From an uncultured Alistipes sp. (GTDB taxonomy: Bacteria > Bacteroidota > Bacteroidia > Bacteroidales > Rikenellaceae), in contig UQKD01000003.1 in NCBI GenBank assembly GCA_900541585.1, positions 124,001 to 188,000 on the forward strand: a stretch of DNA of 64,000 bases. Reading direction: 5' to 3'. Each line of letters opens with the position of its first letter. Position 1 is the stretch's first letter. Below the pieces are notes generated by a model that had not been told where the DNA came from, made no database searches, and was given only the letters and a program-made list of their open reading frames with translations. Below are positions 33,990-44,693 of the stretch, in pieces. Position numbers and translations under genes: made by a program.

Positions 33990-34286
33990 CGCGACGCTGA
34001 TCAGAAAACCTACCAGGAGGGCGTTCAGAAGCGTCGGCACGGGGCGGCTCTCCTTGCCCGAACCGACGGTGGCCGCAGGAATGGCGGTCATCAGCGCGAC
34101 GCCCATGCCGTCGGCCCACCAGGGGAGGTAGGGCAGGTCGCTGTAAAAGGTGATGACTGCGGCGAACAGGTAGGTGCAGAATGCCGCACTGCAACTTCGG
34201 AACGACGCTTTCTGGGCGATCATCGGAATCGCTACCAGCGCCCCGGCAGCGGCGCCCACGGCAAGTGAAAGGGTAAAGCGGTCCAT
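33972..34286 (-). CDS. Small integral membrane protein
   Basis: This 104-residue protein (MDRFTLSLAVGAAAGALV start) has about four hydrophobic segments and no catalytic motif, and I do not recognise the family. It starts 2 bp after the typA stop, so it is co-transcribed with typA. Its final codons are part of the 20-bp direct repeat that flanks the NVEAL/BF3164 segment. The function is unknown. Confidence 0.7.
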   Translation of the reverse strand: MDRFTLSLAVGAAAGALVAIPMIAQKASFRSCSAAFCTYLFAAVITFYSDLPYLPWWADGMGVALMTAIPAATVGSGKESRPVPTLLNALLVGFLISVAERYLA

Positions 34287-34288
34287 CG

Positions 34289-36091
34289 CTATTTCGCCGC
34301 GCGCTTGCGGTCGTTCTCGTCGAGCAGGATTTTGCGCAGGCGCATCGAGTGCGGCGTAACCTCGACATACTCGTCGCCCTGGATGTATTCGAGCGCCTCT
34401 TCGAGCGTGAAGACCTTCGGGGGTGCGATCGACGTCTTGTCGTCCGACCCCGAAGCGCGCATGTTCGTGAGCTGCTTGGCCTTGGTGACGTTGACCGTGA
34501 TGTCGTTCTGGCGCGTGTGCTCGCCGATGACCTGCCCGGCGTAGACCTGCTCCATCGGGCTGATGAAGAAGCGGCCGCGGTCCTGCAGCTTGTCGATCGA
34601 GTAGGCATAGGCCGTGCCGGTCTCGCCCGAGATGATCGAGCCGTTGGTGCGCATCTCGATCTCGCCGACCCACGGTTCGAAGCCCTTGAGGCGGTGGGTC
34701 ATGATCGCTTCGCCGGCCGTGGCCGTCAGCATGTTAGACCGCAGGCCGATGATGCCGCGCGAGGGGATGTCGAATTCCAGGCGCGTGCGCTCGCCGTCGG
34801 AGGACATGTTCGTCAGCGTGCCCTTGCGGCGCGTCGTGAGGTCGATCACCGTGCCCGAATACTCCTCGGGGCAGTCGACGGTCATCTCCTCGATCGGCTC
34901 GCACTTCTTGCCGCCGATCTCCTTGACGATGACGTGGGGCTGGCCCACCTGCAGCTCGTAGCCCTCGCGGCGCATGGTCTCGATCAGCACCGAGAGGTGC
35001 AGCACGCCGCGCCCGAAGACGTTGAACGAGTCGGCCGAAGGACCGGGCGTCACGCGCAGGGCGAGGTTCTTCTCCAGCTCGCGGTCGAGACGCTCCTTGA
35101 TGTGGCGCGAGGTGACGTATTTGCCGTCCTTGCCGAAGAAGGGCGAGTTGTTGATCGTGAAGAGCATCGACATCGTAGGCTCGTCGATGGCGATGGGGGG
35201 CAGCGGTTCGGGATTCTCGTAGTCGCAGACCGTGTCGCCGATTTCGAAACCGTCGATGCCCATGATGGCGCAGATCTCCCCGCAGGGAACCTCCTCGACC
35301 TTCTTCTTGCCGAGGCCCTCGAAGATCATCAGCTCCTTGATCCGGGTTTTCTGCATCGTCACCCCGTCGCGCTTGGCGAGCGTAACCATCTGGCCCGCCT
35401 TGAGCGAACCGCGCGTGACCTTGCCCACGGCGATACGGCCCGTGTAGGCCGAATATTCGAGCGACGTGATGAGCATCTGGGGCGTACCCTCGACGATCTT
35501 CGGCTCGGGAATCTCGTCGATGATGGCGTCGAGCAGCGGAACGATCGAGTCGGTCGGTTCGTTCCACTTGTGCGACATCCAGCCCTGCTTGGCCGAGCCG
35601 TAGATGGTCTTGTAGTCGAGCTGCTCCTCGGTGGCGTCCAGGGAAAACATCAGGTCGAAAACCTGCTCGTTGACCACCTCGGGCCGGCAGTTGGGCTTGT
35701 CGACCTTGTTGATTACGACGATGGGCTTCTTGCCCAGCGCCAAGGCTTTCTGAAGCACGAAACGCGTCTGCGGCATCGTGCCCTCGAAGGCGTCGACCAG
35801 CAGCAGCACGCCGTCGCACATGTTCAGCACACGCTCGACCTCGCCGCCGAAGTCGGCGTGGCCCGGGGTGTCGATGATGTTGATTTTGTAGTCCTTGTAG
35901 ATGACCGAAACGTTTTTCGAGAGGATCGTGATGCCGCGTTCGCGTTCCAGGTCGTTGTTGTCCAGTATGAGTTCGCCGGCCGGCTTGGCGTTGTCGCGGA
36001 GGATGTGTCCCGCCAGGATCATTTTGTCGACGAGTGTCGTCTTGCCGTGGTCGACGTGGGCAATAATCGCAATATTGCGCAGTTTTCGCAT
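34289..36091 (-). CDS. typA: GTP-binding translational regulator TypA/BipA
   Basis: TypA is a ribosome-associated GTPase related to EF-G, involved in ribosome assembly and stress adaptation. The 600-residue protein has G1 [13 protein letters not shown] near residues 11-23, the ERGITI switch, [15 protein letters not shown] (G3) and NKVDKP (G4), and the BipA-specific C-terminal region ([23 protein letters not shown]). Length is standard. A TACCTTTG box lies 20 bp upstream, divergent from aroB. Confidence 0.97.
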   Translation of the reverse strand: MRKLRNIAIIAHVDHGKTTLVDKMILAGHILRDNAKPAGELILDNNDLERERGITILSKNVSVIYKDYKINIIDTPGHADFGGEVERVLNMCDGVLLLVDAFEGTMPQTRFVLQKALALGKKPIVVINKVDKPNCRPEVVNEQVFDLMFSLDATEEQLDYKTIYGSAKQGWMSHKWNEPTDSIVPLLDAIIDEIPEPKIVEGTPQMLITSLEYSAYTGRIAVGKVTRGSLKAGQMVTLAKRDGVTMQKTRIKELMIFEGLGKKKVEEVPCGEICAIMGIDGFEIGDTVCDYENPEPLPPIAIDEPTMSMLFTINNSPFFGKDGKYVTSRHIKERLDRELEKNLALRVTPGPSADSFNVFGRGVLHLSVLIETMRREGYELQVGQPHVIVKEIGGKKCEPIEEMTVDCPEEYSGTVIDLTTRRKGTLTNMSSDGERTRLEFDIPSRGIIGLRSNMLTATAGEAIMTHRLKGFEPWVGEIEMRTNGSIISGETGTAYAYSIDKLQDRGRFFISPMEQVYAGQVIGEHTRQNDITVNVTKAKQLTNMRASGSDDKTSIAPPKVFTLEEALEYIQGDEYVEVTPHSMRLRKILLDENDRKRAAK

Positions 36092-36110
36092 AAAAGTATA
36101 TTTTGTGGTG

Positions 36111-36118
36111 CAAAGGTA
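36111..36118 (-). promoter_or_regulatory. Minus-7 box of typA
   Basis: Minus-strand TACCTTTG, 19 bp before the typA ATG. Confidence 0.6.
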
Positions 36119-36140
36119 ACAAATTCTCGGGAAATTATAC

Positions 36141-36148
36141 TAAATTTG
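36141..36148 (+). promoter_or_regulatory. Minus-7 box of aroB
   Basis: TAAATTTG, 23 bp before the aroB ATG, divergent from the typA box. Confidence 0.6.
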
Positions 36149-36171
36149 CTCGTTTCTTAAAAAGTTAAATA

Positions 36172-37185
36172 ATGAAACCTGCCTTCAACGTTCGCCAGCA
36201 GAGCGAAATTTTCATAGGTCCGGTGGCCGACATTCTCCCCGGGGCGCTCCCCGAGGGGCGCGTGGTGGTGGTCTCCGACTCCACGATCGACCGGCTGTAC
36301 CATTCGGTGCTGGCGCAGTACGACACCGTGCTGATCGGCCTGGGCGAGAGCATCAAGACGATGCAGACCGTCGAGATGATCTACCGCCGTTTCATCGAGC
36401 TGGGCGTGGACCGCTCGACTTTCGTGCTGGCGGTCGGAGGCGGTATCGTTACCGATGTGGCGGGATTCGCCGCATCGACCTACATGCGCGGTGTGAAATT
36501 CGGATTCGTCTCGACGACGCTGCTGGGGCAGGTGGACGCTTCGGTGGGCGGCAAGAACGGCGTGAATGTCGACGGCTACAAGAACATGGCCGGAACCTTC
36601 ACCCAGCCGCAGTTCGTCATCTGCGACCCCGCGCTGCTGCGCACGCTTCCCGAGCGGGAGTTCCGGGCCGGGCTGGCCGAGGTGGTCAAGGCGGCGATCA
36701 TCGCCGATGCCGACCTGTTCGGACGCATCGAGCGGGCGACATTCGGGGCGCTGCGAACGGACACCGACCTGCTGTCGGATGCCGTTTCGGCGGCGATCCG
36801 CGTCAAGGCCGACATCGTCGAGCGCGACGAACGCGAGTCGGGCGACCGCCGCAAACTGAACCTCGGGCACACGCTGGCGCATGCCATCGAGAAATGTTCG
36901 AACCGCATGAACCACGGCGAAGCCGTGGCGGTGGGAACGGCGCTGATCGCCGGGGCGGCCGTGAAGCTGGGTGTGCTGGCCCAGGCCGACTGCGACCGGA
37001 TCGTGCATGTGCTGACGGCGCTGGGCTTCGACCTGACGCCGCCCGTGGAGGTGAAGCGTCTGCTGAAAGAGGTCGGCAAGGACAAGAAAAACGAAGACGG
37101 CATGCTGCGGATCGTTCTGCCGGTGGGCATCGGCGACTGCGAGGTGCGGCCGATGAAGATGGAGACCTTCGCGGCGTTGTTTTAG
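36172..37185 (+). CDS. aroB: 3-dehydroquinate synthase
   Basis: AroB cyclises DAHP to 3-dehydroquinate, the second step of the shikimate pathway, with NAD and a metal ion. The 337-residue protein shows VLAVGGGIVTDVAGFAAST (NAD-binding) near residue 83, STTLLGQVDASVGGKNGVN near residue 112, and the metal-ligand regions RAGLAEVVKAAI, NLGHTLAHAIEK and MNHGEAVAVG. It is cytoplasmic and a single-gene unit with its own promoter box and a terminator shared with the convergent malic enzyme gene. Confidence 0.97.
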   Translation: MKPAFNVRQQSEIFIGPVADILPGALPEGRVVVVSDSTIDRLYHSVLAQYDTVLIGLGESIKTMQTVEMIYRRFIELGVDRSTFVLAVGGGIVTDVAGFAASTYMRGVKFGFVSTTLLGQVDASVGGKNGVNVDGYKNMAGTFTQPQFVICDPALLRTLPEREFRAGLAEVVKAAIIADADLFGRIERATFGALRTDTDLLSDAVSAAIRVKADIVERDERESGDRRKLNLGHTLAHAIEKCSNRMNHGEAVAVGTALIAGAAVKLGVLAQADCDRIVHVLTALGFDLTPPVEVKRLLKEVGKDKKNEDGMLRIVLPVGIGDCEVRPMKMETFAALF

Positions 37186-37237
37186 AGACGGCTCCGGCGC
37201 TTCCGGCAAAAAGGGCCGAAGCGGCGGTCAATACGAT

Positions 37238-37266
37238 AAAAATCCGGTCGAACCGACCGGATTTTT
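37238..37266 (+). terminator. Bidirectional terminator between aroB and malic enzyme
   Basis: A 13-bp stem (37238-37250 with 37254-37266) has A- and T-rich ends and a 3-base loop. It ends directly at the stop codon of the convergent malic enzyme gene and serves both. Confidence 0.88.
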
Positions 37267-38556
<1,290 letters not shown>

Positions 38557-38587
38557 TTTCCGTTAGTAACCTATTAACCTGTAACGG

Positions 38588-38595
38588 CAAATATA
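38588..38595 (-). promoter_or_regulatory. Minus-7 box of the malic enzyme gene
   Basis: Minus-strand TATATTTG, 31 bp before the ATG at 38556. Confidence 0.55.
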
Positions 38596-38615
38596 ACACA
38601 AAAATTGCTCCGATC

Positions 38616-39040
38616 TTAACAAATTTTAGAATTTTCGGAAATTTTTTTAGAAATAAAGCCGCAGGCCGCAGTCAGCGCTCGACCGGGTGCGGGTTTGATG
38701 CCCGGGAGTCGGTAGGAGCCGGCGTAGAACGTGTAACTGACGCCGACGCGGTAGGAGTGCGGGATTCGCGGCCGATGTCGAGATGCACGCCGAAGTCGCC
38801 GATGGAGAGTTTGTCGTAATTGTCCGTATAATGCAGGCAGCCGAATCCGGTCACGAGCGGCACGATCAGCCGTTCGTTCACCGTCAGGCTGCCGCCTGCC
38901 TCCGGACCGATGCAATCGCCGCGGACCCGGCAGTCTTTGCCTTCGCTTTTGAACGAGGCGAACGATTTCACACAGTGTGCGCCGGCGATGAACTGCGTGG
39001 CGGGCGGGGTATTCCAGGCGCGCTGGCAGTCTCCCTGCGT
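38616..39040 (-). pseudogene. Frameshifted remnant of a probable outer-membrane beta-barrel protein
   Basis: Directly after the ruvB stop an open frame without a start codon reads membrane-protein-like sequence (NTPPATQFIAGAHCVKSFAS, GPEAGGSLTVNERLIVPLV, KLSIGDFGVHLDIG). Near 38760 the plausible continuation moves to another frame, SYRVGVSYTFYAGSYRLPG, a typical beta-strand ending of outer-membrane proteins. The N-terminal part and signal peptide are missing. I read it as a truncated and frameshifted pseudogene. A short intact protein from 38971 (start MKSFASF) is a less likely alternative. The parent family is not identified. Confidence 0.55.
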
Positions 39041-40048
<1,008 letters not shown>

Positions 40049-40052
40049 GATG

Positions 40053-40060
40053 CAAAGATA
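40053..40060 (-). promoter_or_regulatory. Minus-7 box of ruvB
   Basis: Minus-strand TATCTTTG ending 4 bp before the ATG at 40048; the mRNA would be nearly leaderless. Confidence 0.65.
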
Positions 40061-40212
40061 GCGATTTTCGGCAAATCCGCGCCCTTCGGGCGAAAAAACA
40101 ATGTGCCGGGAGGCGGGCCGGGGCGGAACGGTTCGTGTGTCGAAGCGGCGATCCGGCGCATGGTCCGGGAGCGGCGGTTCCGCTTCGCCCGGGGGCATGT
40201 CGCGGCAGGGCG

Positions 40213-40246
40213 AAAAAAATCCGGCCCGCAGAGTGGCGGACCGGAA
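40213..40246 (-). terminator. Terminator of the NigD-like gene
   Basis: An imperfect GC-rich stem (TCCGGTCCGC against GCGGGCCGGA, minus strand) is followed by T7. It lies 20 bp beyond the NigD-like stop. Between it and the ruvB promoter (40061-40212) nothing coding is seen. Confidence 0.75.
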
Positions 40247-40266
40247 CAGCTGCCGTGAGGGAGTGG

Positions 40267-40977
40267 CTACTTCTCCTGCGGCAGGTCGAGTTCGATCTCC
40301 TGGGAGCCGTTTTCGTAGGTTTCGATATGCAGGACGACGCCTTTCTTGCCTTCGAGCAACTCGGCGAGCGGCGTGAGGTCGAACGAAACGTAGTAGCCGT
40401 CGGTATAGCCCTGCGTGTCGCCGCCGGGGTTGTGGCGCAACTCCAGTTGCAGGTAATCCGCATCGGCCGCTTCGGCCTGTTCGGCACCTTCGTCCCCGTC
40501 TTTCACCTCGTTGACGATCACCGTGAACGTGTGTTTCGAATTGTCCGATACGGGATAGAGCGCATAGAAGGTCAGCCACTCTTTCGTGAGGTTGAACGTA
40601 TTGCTCTGGAAGCCCGTTTTGGCGCTGCCCAGCTCTTCGAGCCGCGCTGCGTCGGTCACGACCTCCGAAGTGCCGGTGTAGATGTTCTCGACGGCGTAAA
40701 GGTCGATGTTGTAATCGTAATTGGCAATGCCGTTCTCCAATGTGAACAAGATGATGACCCGCTGTGTTTTGTCGGGATCGGGCTTGTAGCCCGGGACGCG
40801 GGACTTGTTGCCGGGGTAGAGCGTCTCCCCGTTGTCGCGTTGGAAATAGTAGTCTCCGCCGTCGAGCGTGCGGACGGTGGTGATGAGTGTACGGAGTGGT
40901 TTGCTGTCGTCGTCATTGCATGAAACAAAGGCCATGACGAGTGTCGCTGCGATAAGGAATAAACCGAATTTTTTCAT
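40267..40977 (-). CDS. NigD-like lipoprotein
   Basis: This 236-residue protein has a lipoprotein signal ending at VSC (residue about 20) followed by NDDDSKP. The rest is beta-rich, with [19 protein letters not shown] (OB-like N-terminal half) and a C-terminal sandwich ([51 protein letters not shown]), the layout of NigD-like proteins of Bacteroidota. Its role is unknown. It is divergent from the ECF sigma factor gene, with a nested inverted repeat between, so it may belong to that sigma factor's regulon. Confidence 0.85.
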   Translation of the reverse strand: MKKFGLFLIAATLVMAFVSCNDDDSKPLRTLITTVRTLDGGDYYFQRDNGETLYPGNKSRVPGYKPDPDKTQRVIILFTLENGIANYDYNIDLYAVENIYTGTSEVVTDAARLEELGSAKTGFQSNTFNLTKEWLTFYALYPVSDNSKHTFTVIVNEVKDGDEGAEQAEAADADYLQLELRHNPGGDTQGYTDGYYVSFDLTPLAELLEGKKGVVLHIETYENGSQEIELDLPQEK

Positions 40978-41023
40978 AATATCCATATTTTATGTTACCT
41001 TTCGCTCTTAAAACGTCCGGCAG

Positions 41024-41083
41024 GGCGGAATACTGCATGTGAAATAAATTTTTTTCATGCCATGCAGTCTTTTGCCTTCCGCC
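41024..41083. promoter_or_regulatory. Nested inverted repeat upstream of the ECF sigma gene
   Basis: An outer pair GGCGGAA (41024-41030) / TTCCGCC (41077-41083) encloses an inner pair ACTGCATG (41032-41039) / CATGCAGT (41061-41068) in the 129-bp gap between the divergent NigD-like and sigma genes. It may be a regulatory or mRNA-leader structure. The promoter itself is not recognised. Confidence 0.5.
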
Positions 41084-41106
41084 GCATTTATAGAGTGTAG
41101 TGTGTA

Positions 41107-41661
41107 ATGCAAATGGAGGAACAGATACTGGCCGAAGGGTGCAGGAAGGGGGACGATACGGCCCGCAAGGAGCTGTACGACCGCTATGCAGGCCGTCTGT
41201 TATCGATTTGCATGCGTTATGCCGGAGACCGCGCGACGGCCGAGGACCTGCTCCACGACGCTTTCCTGAAGATCTACGGGGCGTTCGACCGCTTCACCTA
41301 CCGGGGACCCGGTTCGCTGCGCGCCTGGATCGAGCGGGTCACGGTCAACGTGGCGCTGGAGTGGATCCGCAGCCGCAGCAAGCTGGGAAGCGTGACGCTC
41401 GACGAGGGAAAGGCCGCGGCGGAGGTGGCGGAGCCGGACGTGTCGGAGATGGCCCGCGTTCCGCGCGACGTGCTGATGCGGTTCATCGGTGAGCTGCCCG
41501 AGGGTTACCGGGCGGTATTCAACCTCTACTGCATCGAGGAGTATTCCCACCGCGACATCGCCAGGATGTTGGGAATCAACGAGAAAAGCTCCTCTTCGCA
41601 GTTGTTCCGCGCCCGGGCCATGCTGGCCCGCAGGGTCAGGGCTTATTTGGAGACGCATTAG
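41107..41661 (+). CDS. ECF-type RNA polymerase sigma factor
   Basis: This 184-residue sigma-70 family protein has region 2 at ~10-80 (DRYAGRLLSICMRYAGDRATAEDLLHDAF, with the polymerase-binding DLLHDAF motif) and region 4 at ~120-180 (LPEGYRAVFNLYCIEEYSHRDIARMLGINEKSSSSQLFRARAML). ATG at 41107 or 41113 is possible. The next gene, 74 bp downstream, encodes the likely anti-sigma partner that spans both membranes. In Bacteroides thetaiotaomicron such pairs are known to control envelope functions, including vesicle formation. The trigger here is unknown. Confidence 0.95.
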   Translation: MQMEEQILAEGCRKGDDTARKELYDRYAGRLLSICMRYAGDRATAEDLLHDAFLKIYGAFDRFTYRGPGSLRAWIERVTVNVALEWIRSRSKLGSVTLDEGKAAAEVAEPDVSEMARVPRDVLMRFIGELPEGYRAVFNLYCIEEYSHRDIARMLGINEKSSSSQLFRARAMLARRVRAYLETH

Positions 41662-41735
41662 AAATTTGGCAGGGTGCGGCTCCGGGATAATTAATAAAGG
41701 TGAATCATCCGGTGCTGCCGGACTCACATAGGATT

Positions 41736-43094
41736 ATGAAACAAGACAAGGATTGGATCGATGCCATGCGGAACGCGCTTCGCGACGCCGAACTCCCGCC
41801 TCCGGCGGGGGGATGGGAGCGTCTGCAACGCGAGTTGGGCGGTGCGGTTCCGGGGGCGGTGGCTCCCGAGGCCAAACCCCGCGAGTCCGTATGGCGGATC
41901 TACTGGCCGCGGATTGCCGCCGCAGCCGCTGCCGTGCTGATCTGTGTCGTTGCGGGTGAATTCCTGCTTCGGCCGGACAAGGCGTTGGAGAATGATGGGA
42001 CTGTTATCGCATCGGTGGCGGAAGACGGGGCAGCCGCGGTTGCCATACCGCAGCCCGCGGAGCCGGAAACCGTGCGGGACGCCCTTGCAAAGGCGGTGGG
42101 ACTGCCTCGGGAGCAGGCCGCCGGGGACGTATCCTCCGCGGGGCGGCGGACACTTCTCGCTGCGGCCGCAGGGCAGTCTGCGCGGAAGGCGGACCTGGAA
42201 AATGTCCGGGCGGACGGTGAGCCTGCAGTCCGGGCCGGAGAGGCGGCGGAAGGTTCCGGGCAGACAGCGGAGGCGGTGGCCGGAGAAACAGCAAAGGCGG
42301 CTTCCGGCGAAAGGGCAAGGACGGTCTCCGGAGAGACCGCGGAGGCGGCCTCCGGCGGAAAGGCGCCGCAACAGGCTGCCCGGCAGCCCGCGACGCGGTC
42401 GGCGGCAGGTTCGGTCAGCCGTACGGCACTCTCCGGCGAGCCGTTCGTGGCCTACACCAAACCGCATAAGAAGGCGTCGTTCTCGCTTTTCGCCGGCGGC
42501 GGCGTGGCAGGCGGAAACGGCGAAGGGCTGGCTCCCCGGCTGCGTTACAATTCGATAGCGAACGACGCTTCGTCGGTGGTCGGCAACGGCAACAACCTGG
42601 CGCCCCTGCGCAGCAATGAATACGGCGAGAGTTCGTTCCGCCACCACCAGCCGTTGAGTTTCGGCATCGCCGTACGCAAGGAGTTCGCGCACGGGGTGTC
42701 GTTGGAGAGCGGCGTGAACTACACCCTGCTGCGTTCGGACGTAAGGATGCAGTACTCTTCGGACGACGTGAGCCAAAAGCTCCATTTCATAGGGGTTCCC
42801 CTCCGGTTCAACTGGCAGTTCCTCGAACGCGGCCGCTTCTCGTTATATATGGGTGCGGGGGGCATGGTCGAGAAATGCGTCTCGGCCAAACTCGGCTCCA
42901 AGACCGTCGACGAACCCGGCGTGCAGTGGTCGGCGCTTGCCGCCGTGGGAGCACAGTACCGTGTCGGCGGTATGGTGGGACTCTATTTCGAACCCGAAGG
43001 ATCGTATTACTTCACAGAAACCGGATTGCGTACGTCGCGTACGGATTCACCCCTGACGCTAACCCTGAGACTGGGCGTGCGCCTCTCTTTTTAA
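41736..43094 (+). CDS. Probable dual-membrane-spanning anti-sigma factor with C-terminal beta barrel
   Basis: This 452-residue protein starts MKQDKDWIDAMRNALRDAELPPPAGGWERLQ, the short cytoplasmic anti-sigma-type start common beside Bacteroidota ECF factors. One membrane helix lies at ~57-78 (WPRIAAAAAAVLICVVAGEFLL). Then comes a ~165-residue Ala/Gly/Glu-rich, low-complexity linker with quasi-repeats (GETAEAASG). The last ~205 residues are a porin-like barrel (FSLFAGGGVAGG, LSFGIAVRKEF, LESGVNYTLLRSD, ending LRLGVRLSF). This matches the dual-membrane-spanning anti-sigma (Dma) architecture. It would sense the outer membrane and hold the preceding sigma factor. The barrel end in Phe fits BAM insertion. 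Confidence 0.88.
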   Translation: MKQDKDWIDAMRNALRDAELPPPAGGWERLQRELGGAVPGAVAPEAKPRESVWRIYWPRIAAAAAAVLICVVAGEFLLRPDKALENDGTVIASVAEDGAAAVAIPQPAEPETVRDALAKAVGLPREQAAGDVSSAGRRTLLAAAAGQSARKADLENVRADGEPAVRAGEAAEGSGQTAEAVAGETAKAASGERARTVSGETAEAASGGKAPQQAARQPATRSAAGSVSRTALSGEPFVAYTKPHKKASFSLFAGGGVAGGNGEGLAPRLRYNSIANDASSVVGNGNNLAPLRSNEYGESSFRHHQPLSFGIAVRKEFAHGVSLESGVNYTLLRSDVRMQYSSDDVSQKLHFIGVPLRFNWQFLERGRFSLYMGAGGMVEKCVSAKLGSKTVDEPGVQWSALAAVGAQYRVGGMVGLYFEPEGSYYFTETGLRTSRTDSPLTLTLRLGVRLSF

Positions 43095-43301
43095 AGTCTG
43101 ATTTTATAAATCGCACATTTATTGTATAGGAGGAGTTCGCACCGGACGTGCGGATTCCTTTTGTCCTATTATAAATAGGTGTGCCCAAAAGTGGTATTCA
43201 AGCGATCAAAAGTGCTATTTTTTGTTGTATGATCGAAATTTGTTACTATTTTTGTTGAATAAATTAAGTGACGCCCGACCTTGCATTCGCCCAGATACGA
43301 T

Positions 43302-43338
43302 AAAAAAAAGCACAAGTGCGCTTGTTGCGCACCTGTGC
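43302..43338 (-). terminator. Terminator after tRNA-Arg
   Basis: An imperfect 12-bp stem (43310-43321 with 43327-43338) is followed on the minus strand by T8, immediately after the tRNA 3' end. The gap 43095-43300 is AT-rich. It holds two similar AAAAGTG-TATT strings (43187-43217) and a stray TATTTTTG (43247-43254), but no gene. Confidence 0.85.
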
Positions 43339-43339
43339 C

Positions 43340-43414
43340 TGGTAGTCCCGACGGGAATCGAACCCATATCGTAAGAACCGGAATCTTATATTCTATCCAT
43401 TGAACTACGGGACC
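43340..43414 (-). tRNA. tRNA-Arg (anticodon CCG)
   Basis: Read on the minus strand, the 7-bp acceptor stem GGTCCCG/CGGGACT, a D-arm, the anticodon stem TAAGA/TCTTA with loop TTCCGGT (anticodon CCG, codon CGG), a short variable loop and a T-arm with TTCGATT are all present. CCA is encoded (43340-43342). A near-consensus CATCTTTG lies 8 bp upstream (43422-43429). Confidence 0.95.
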
Positions 43415-43457
43415 GGGTGTGCAAAGATGCAAAAAAAATTTTAATATTCGAAAAAAA

Positions 43458-44087
43458 ATGCGAGAAAAGCAGAATAATTGGCAAAGAATCGAGGCCGTAA
43501 TCAAGTGGGCGAATATGTCGACCAACTATTTTGCGCGATATATCGGCCTGGCGCGCGGTGAGAACCTCTATCAGATAAAGCGGGGCAACAACGGTATTTC
43601 GCTGGATGTTGCCGACCGTATCGTCAGCAAATTCCCCCAGGTGGACAAACTCTGGCTGCTGACCGGCGAAGGACAGATGTTCTCCGAGGAGCGGACACGC
43701 GGCGCGCAGATACCTTATTATAATGTGGATGTCGAACAGGGCATCGCGCACCTGGAACACCTCGACGCCGAGAGCAACCTCGTCGTGCCTCCGGTGGGGG
43801 TGTGCGACCTGGCGATGTGCTATACGGGGCGTGCGATGGGAAGCATCGTGCCGCCCGGAACGGTCGTACTGCTGAAAGCCGTGGACCGCGATGCAATTAT
43901 TCCCGGGGGTGAATATGTGATTGTCTGCCGAAAAATTGTAACTTTGCGGATAGTTCGGGCCGCCGACGAGGAGGGCAAAGTCCGCCTGGTGGCCGGAGAT
44001 CGGGAGAATTACGATGACATCGTTTTGAATGTCAGCGATATAGTCTCGGTCTACAACGTGAAGGGCAAATTGATCATAAACAGTTGA
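43458..44087 (+). CDS. XRE-type regulator with S24 peptidase-like domain lacking the catalytic Ser
   Basis: This 209-residue protein has an N-terminal helix-turn-helix (residues ~8-65, STNYFARYIGLARGENLYQIKRGNNGISLDVADRIVSKFP in parts) and a C-terminal LexA/CI-like S24 fold (CYTGRAMGSIVPPGTVVLLK, GGEYVIVCRKIVTLRIV). The position of the GDSM serine reads GRAM, so self-cleavage is unlikely. It is probably a transcriptional regulator responding to something other than RecA-driven autolysis. The start at the ATG giving MREKQNN is preferred to one 39 nt upstream that overlaps the tRNA promoter. ribE follows after 5 bp. Confidence 0.85.
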   Translation: MREKQNNWQRIEAVIKWANMSTNYFARYIGLARGENLYQIKRGNNGISLDVADRIVSKFPQVDKLWLLTGEGQMFSEERTRGAQIPYYNVDVEQGIAHLEHLDAESNLVVPPVGVCDLAMCYTGRAMGSIVPPGTVVLLKAVDRDAIIPGGEYVIVCRKIVTLRIVRAADEEGKVRLVAGDRENYDDIVLNVSDIVSVYNVKGKLIINS

Positions 44088-44092
44088 AGAGT

Positions 44093-44689
44093 ATGTTTTC
44101 AGGCATCGTGGAACGTACGGCGGAAGTGGTTTCGATCCGTACGGACCGTCAGAACAAGGATTTCACGCTTCGGGCGGATTTCTGCAAGGAGTTGAAAATC
44201 GACCAGAGCATAGCACATAACGGCGTATGTTTGACAGTTGTGGACATCACGGAGGACACCTACACCGTGACGGCCATGAAGGAGACGCTCGACAGGAGCA
44301 ACCTCGGGCTGCTGCGCGAAGGCGATCTGGTCAACCTCGAACGGTCGATGAAACCCGATGCCCTGCTCGACGGGCACATCGTGCAGGGGCACGTCGACCA
44401 GACGGCGGTCTGCACGGCGAAGGAGGATGCCGACGGAAGCTGGTACTTCACCTTCGAGTACGAGCCGCAGGGAGCCGGACTCTGTACGGTCGAGAAAGGT
44501 TCGGTGACGGTCAACGGCGTGAGCCTCACGGTCTGCGACTCGAAGGAGAGCAGTTTCCGGGTGGCGATCATTCCCTACACCTTCGAGCACACGAATTTCT
44601 GCCGCATCGAAGTCGGCTCGGTCGTGAACCTCGAATTCGACATCGTCGGCAAATACATCGCCCGGCTGATGCAAAACTACATGAAGTAA
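44093..44689 (+). CDS. ribE: Riboflavin synthase alpha subunit
   Basis: This enzyme dismutates two lumazines to riboflavin, the last step of vitamin B2 synthesis. The 198-residue protein has two homologous lumazine-binding halves: MFSGIVERTAEVVSI with NGVCLTVVDI in the first, and HIVQGHVDQTAVC with TVNGVSLTVCD in the second, each with the expected motifs. ATG at 44093 (MFSGIVE) is the canonical start; an in-frame TTG 9 nt upstream is ignored. It sits between the S24-like regulator and a histidine kinase in a tight plus-strand run. No FMN riboswitch is seen. Confidence 0.97.
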   Translation: MFSGIVERTAEVVSIRTDRQNKDFTLRADFCKELKIDQSIAHNGVCLTVVDITEDTYTVTAMKETLDRSNLGLLREGDLVNLERSMKPDALLDGHIVQGHVDQTAVCTAKEDADGSWYFTFEYEPQGAGLCTVEKGSVTVNGVSLTVCDSKESSFRVAIIPYTFEHTNFCRIEVGSVVNLEFDIVGKYIARLMQNYMK

Positions 44690-44693
44690 GCCT

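Noticed and set aside
43247..43254. TATTTTTG in the AT-rich gap after the anti-sigma gene
   Set aside because: No plus-strand gene follows within reach; such strings are expected by chance in AT-rich DNA.
43169..43525. 118-residue minus-strand frame covering the tRNA-Arg
   Set aside because: It reads through the tRNA and its terminator and has no conserved sequence.
43935..43943. TAACTTTG inside the S24-like regulator gene
   Set aside because: It matches the promoter box but lies 150 bp before ribE inside a coding region with clear continuity; treated as chance.
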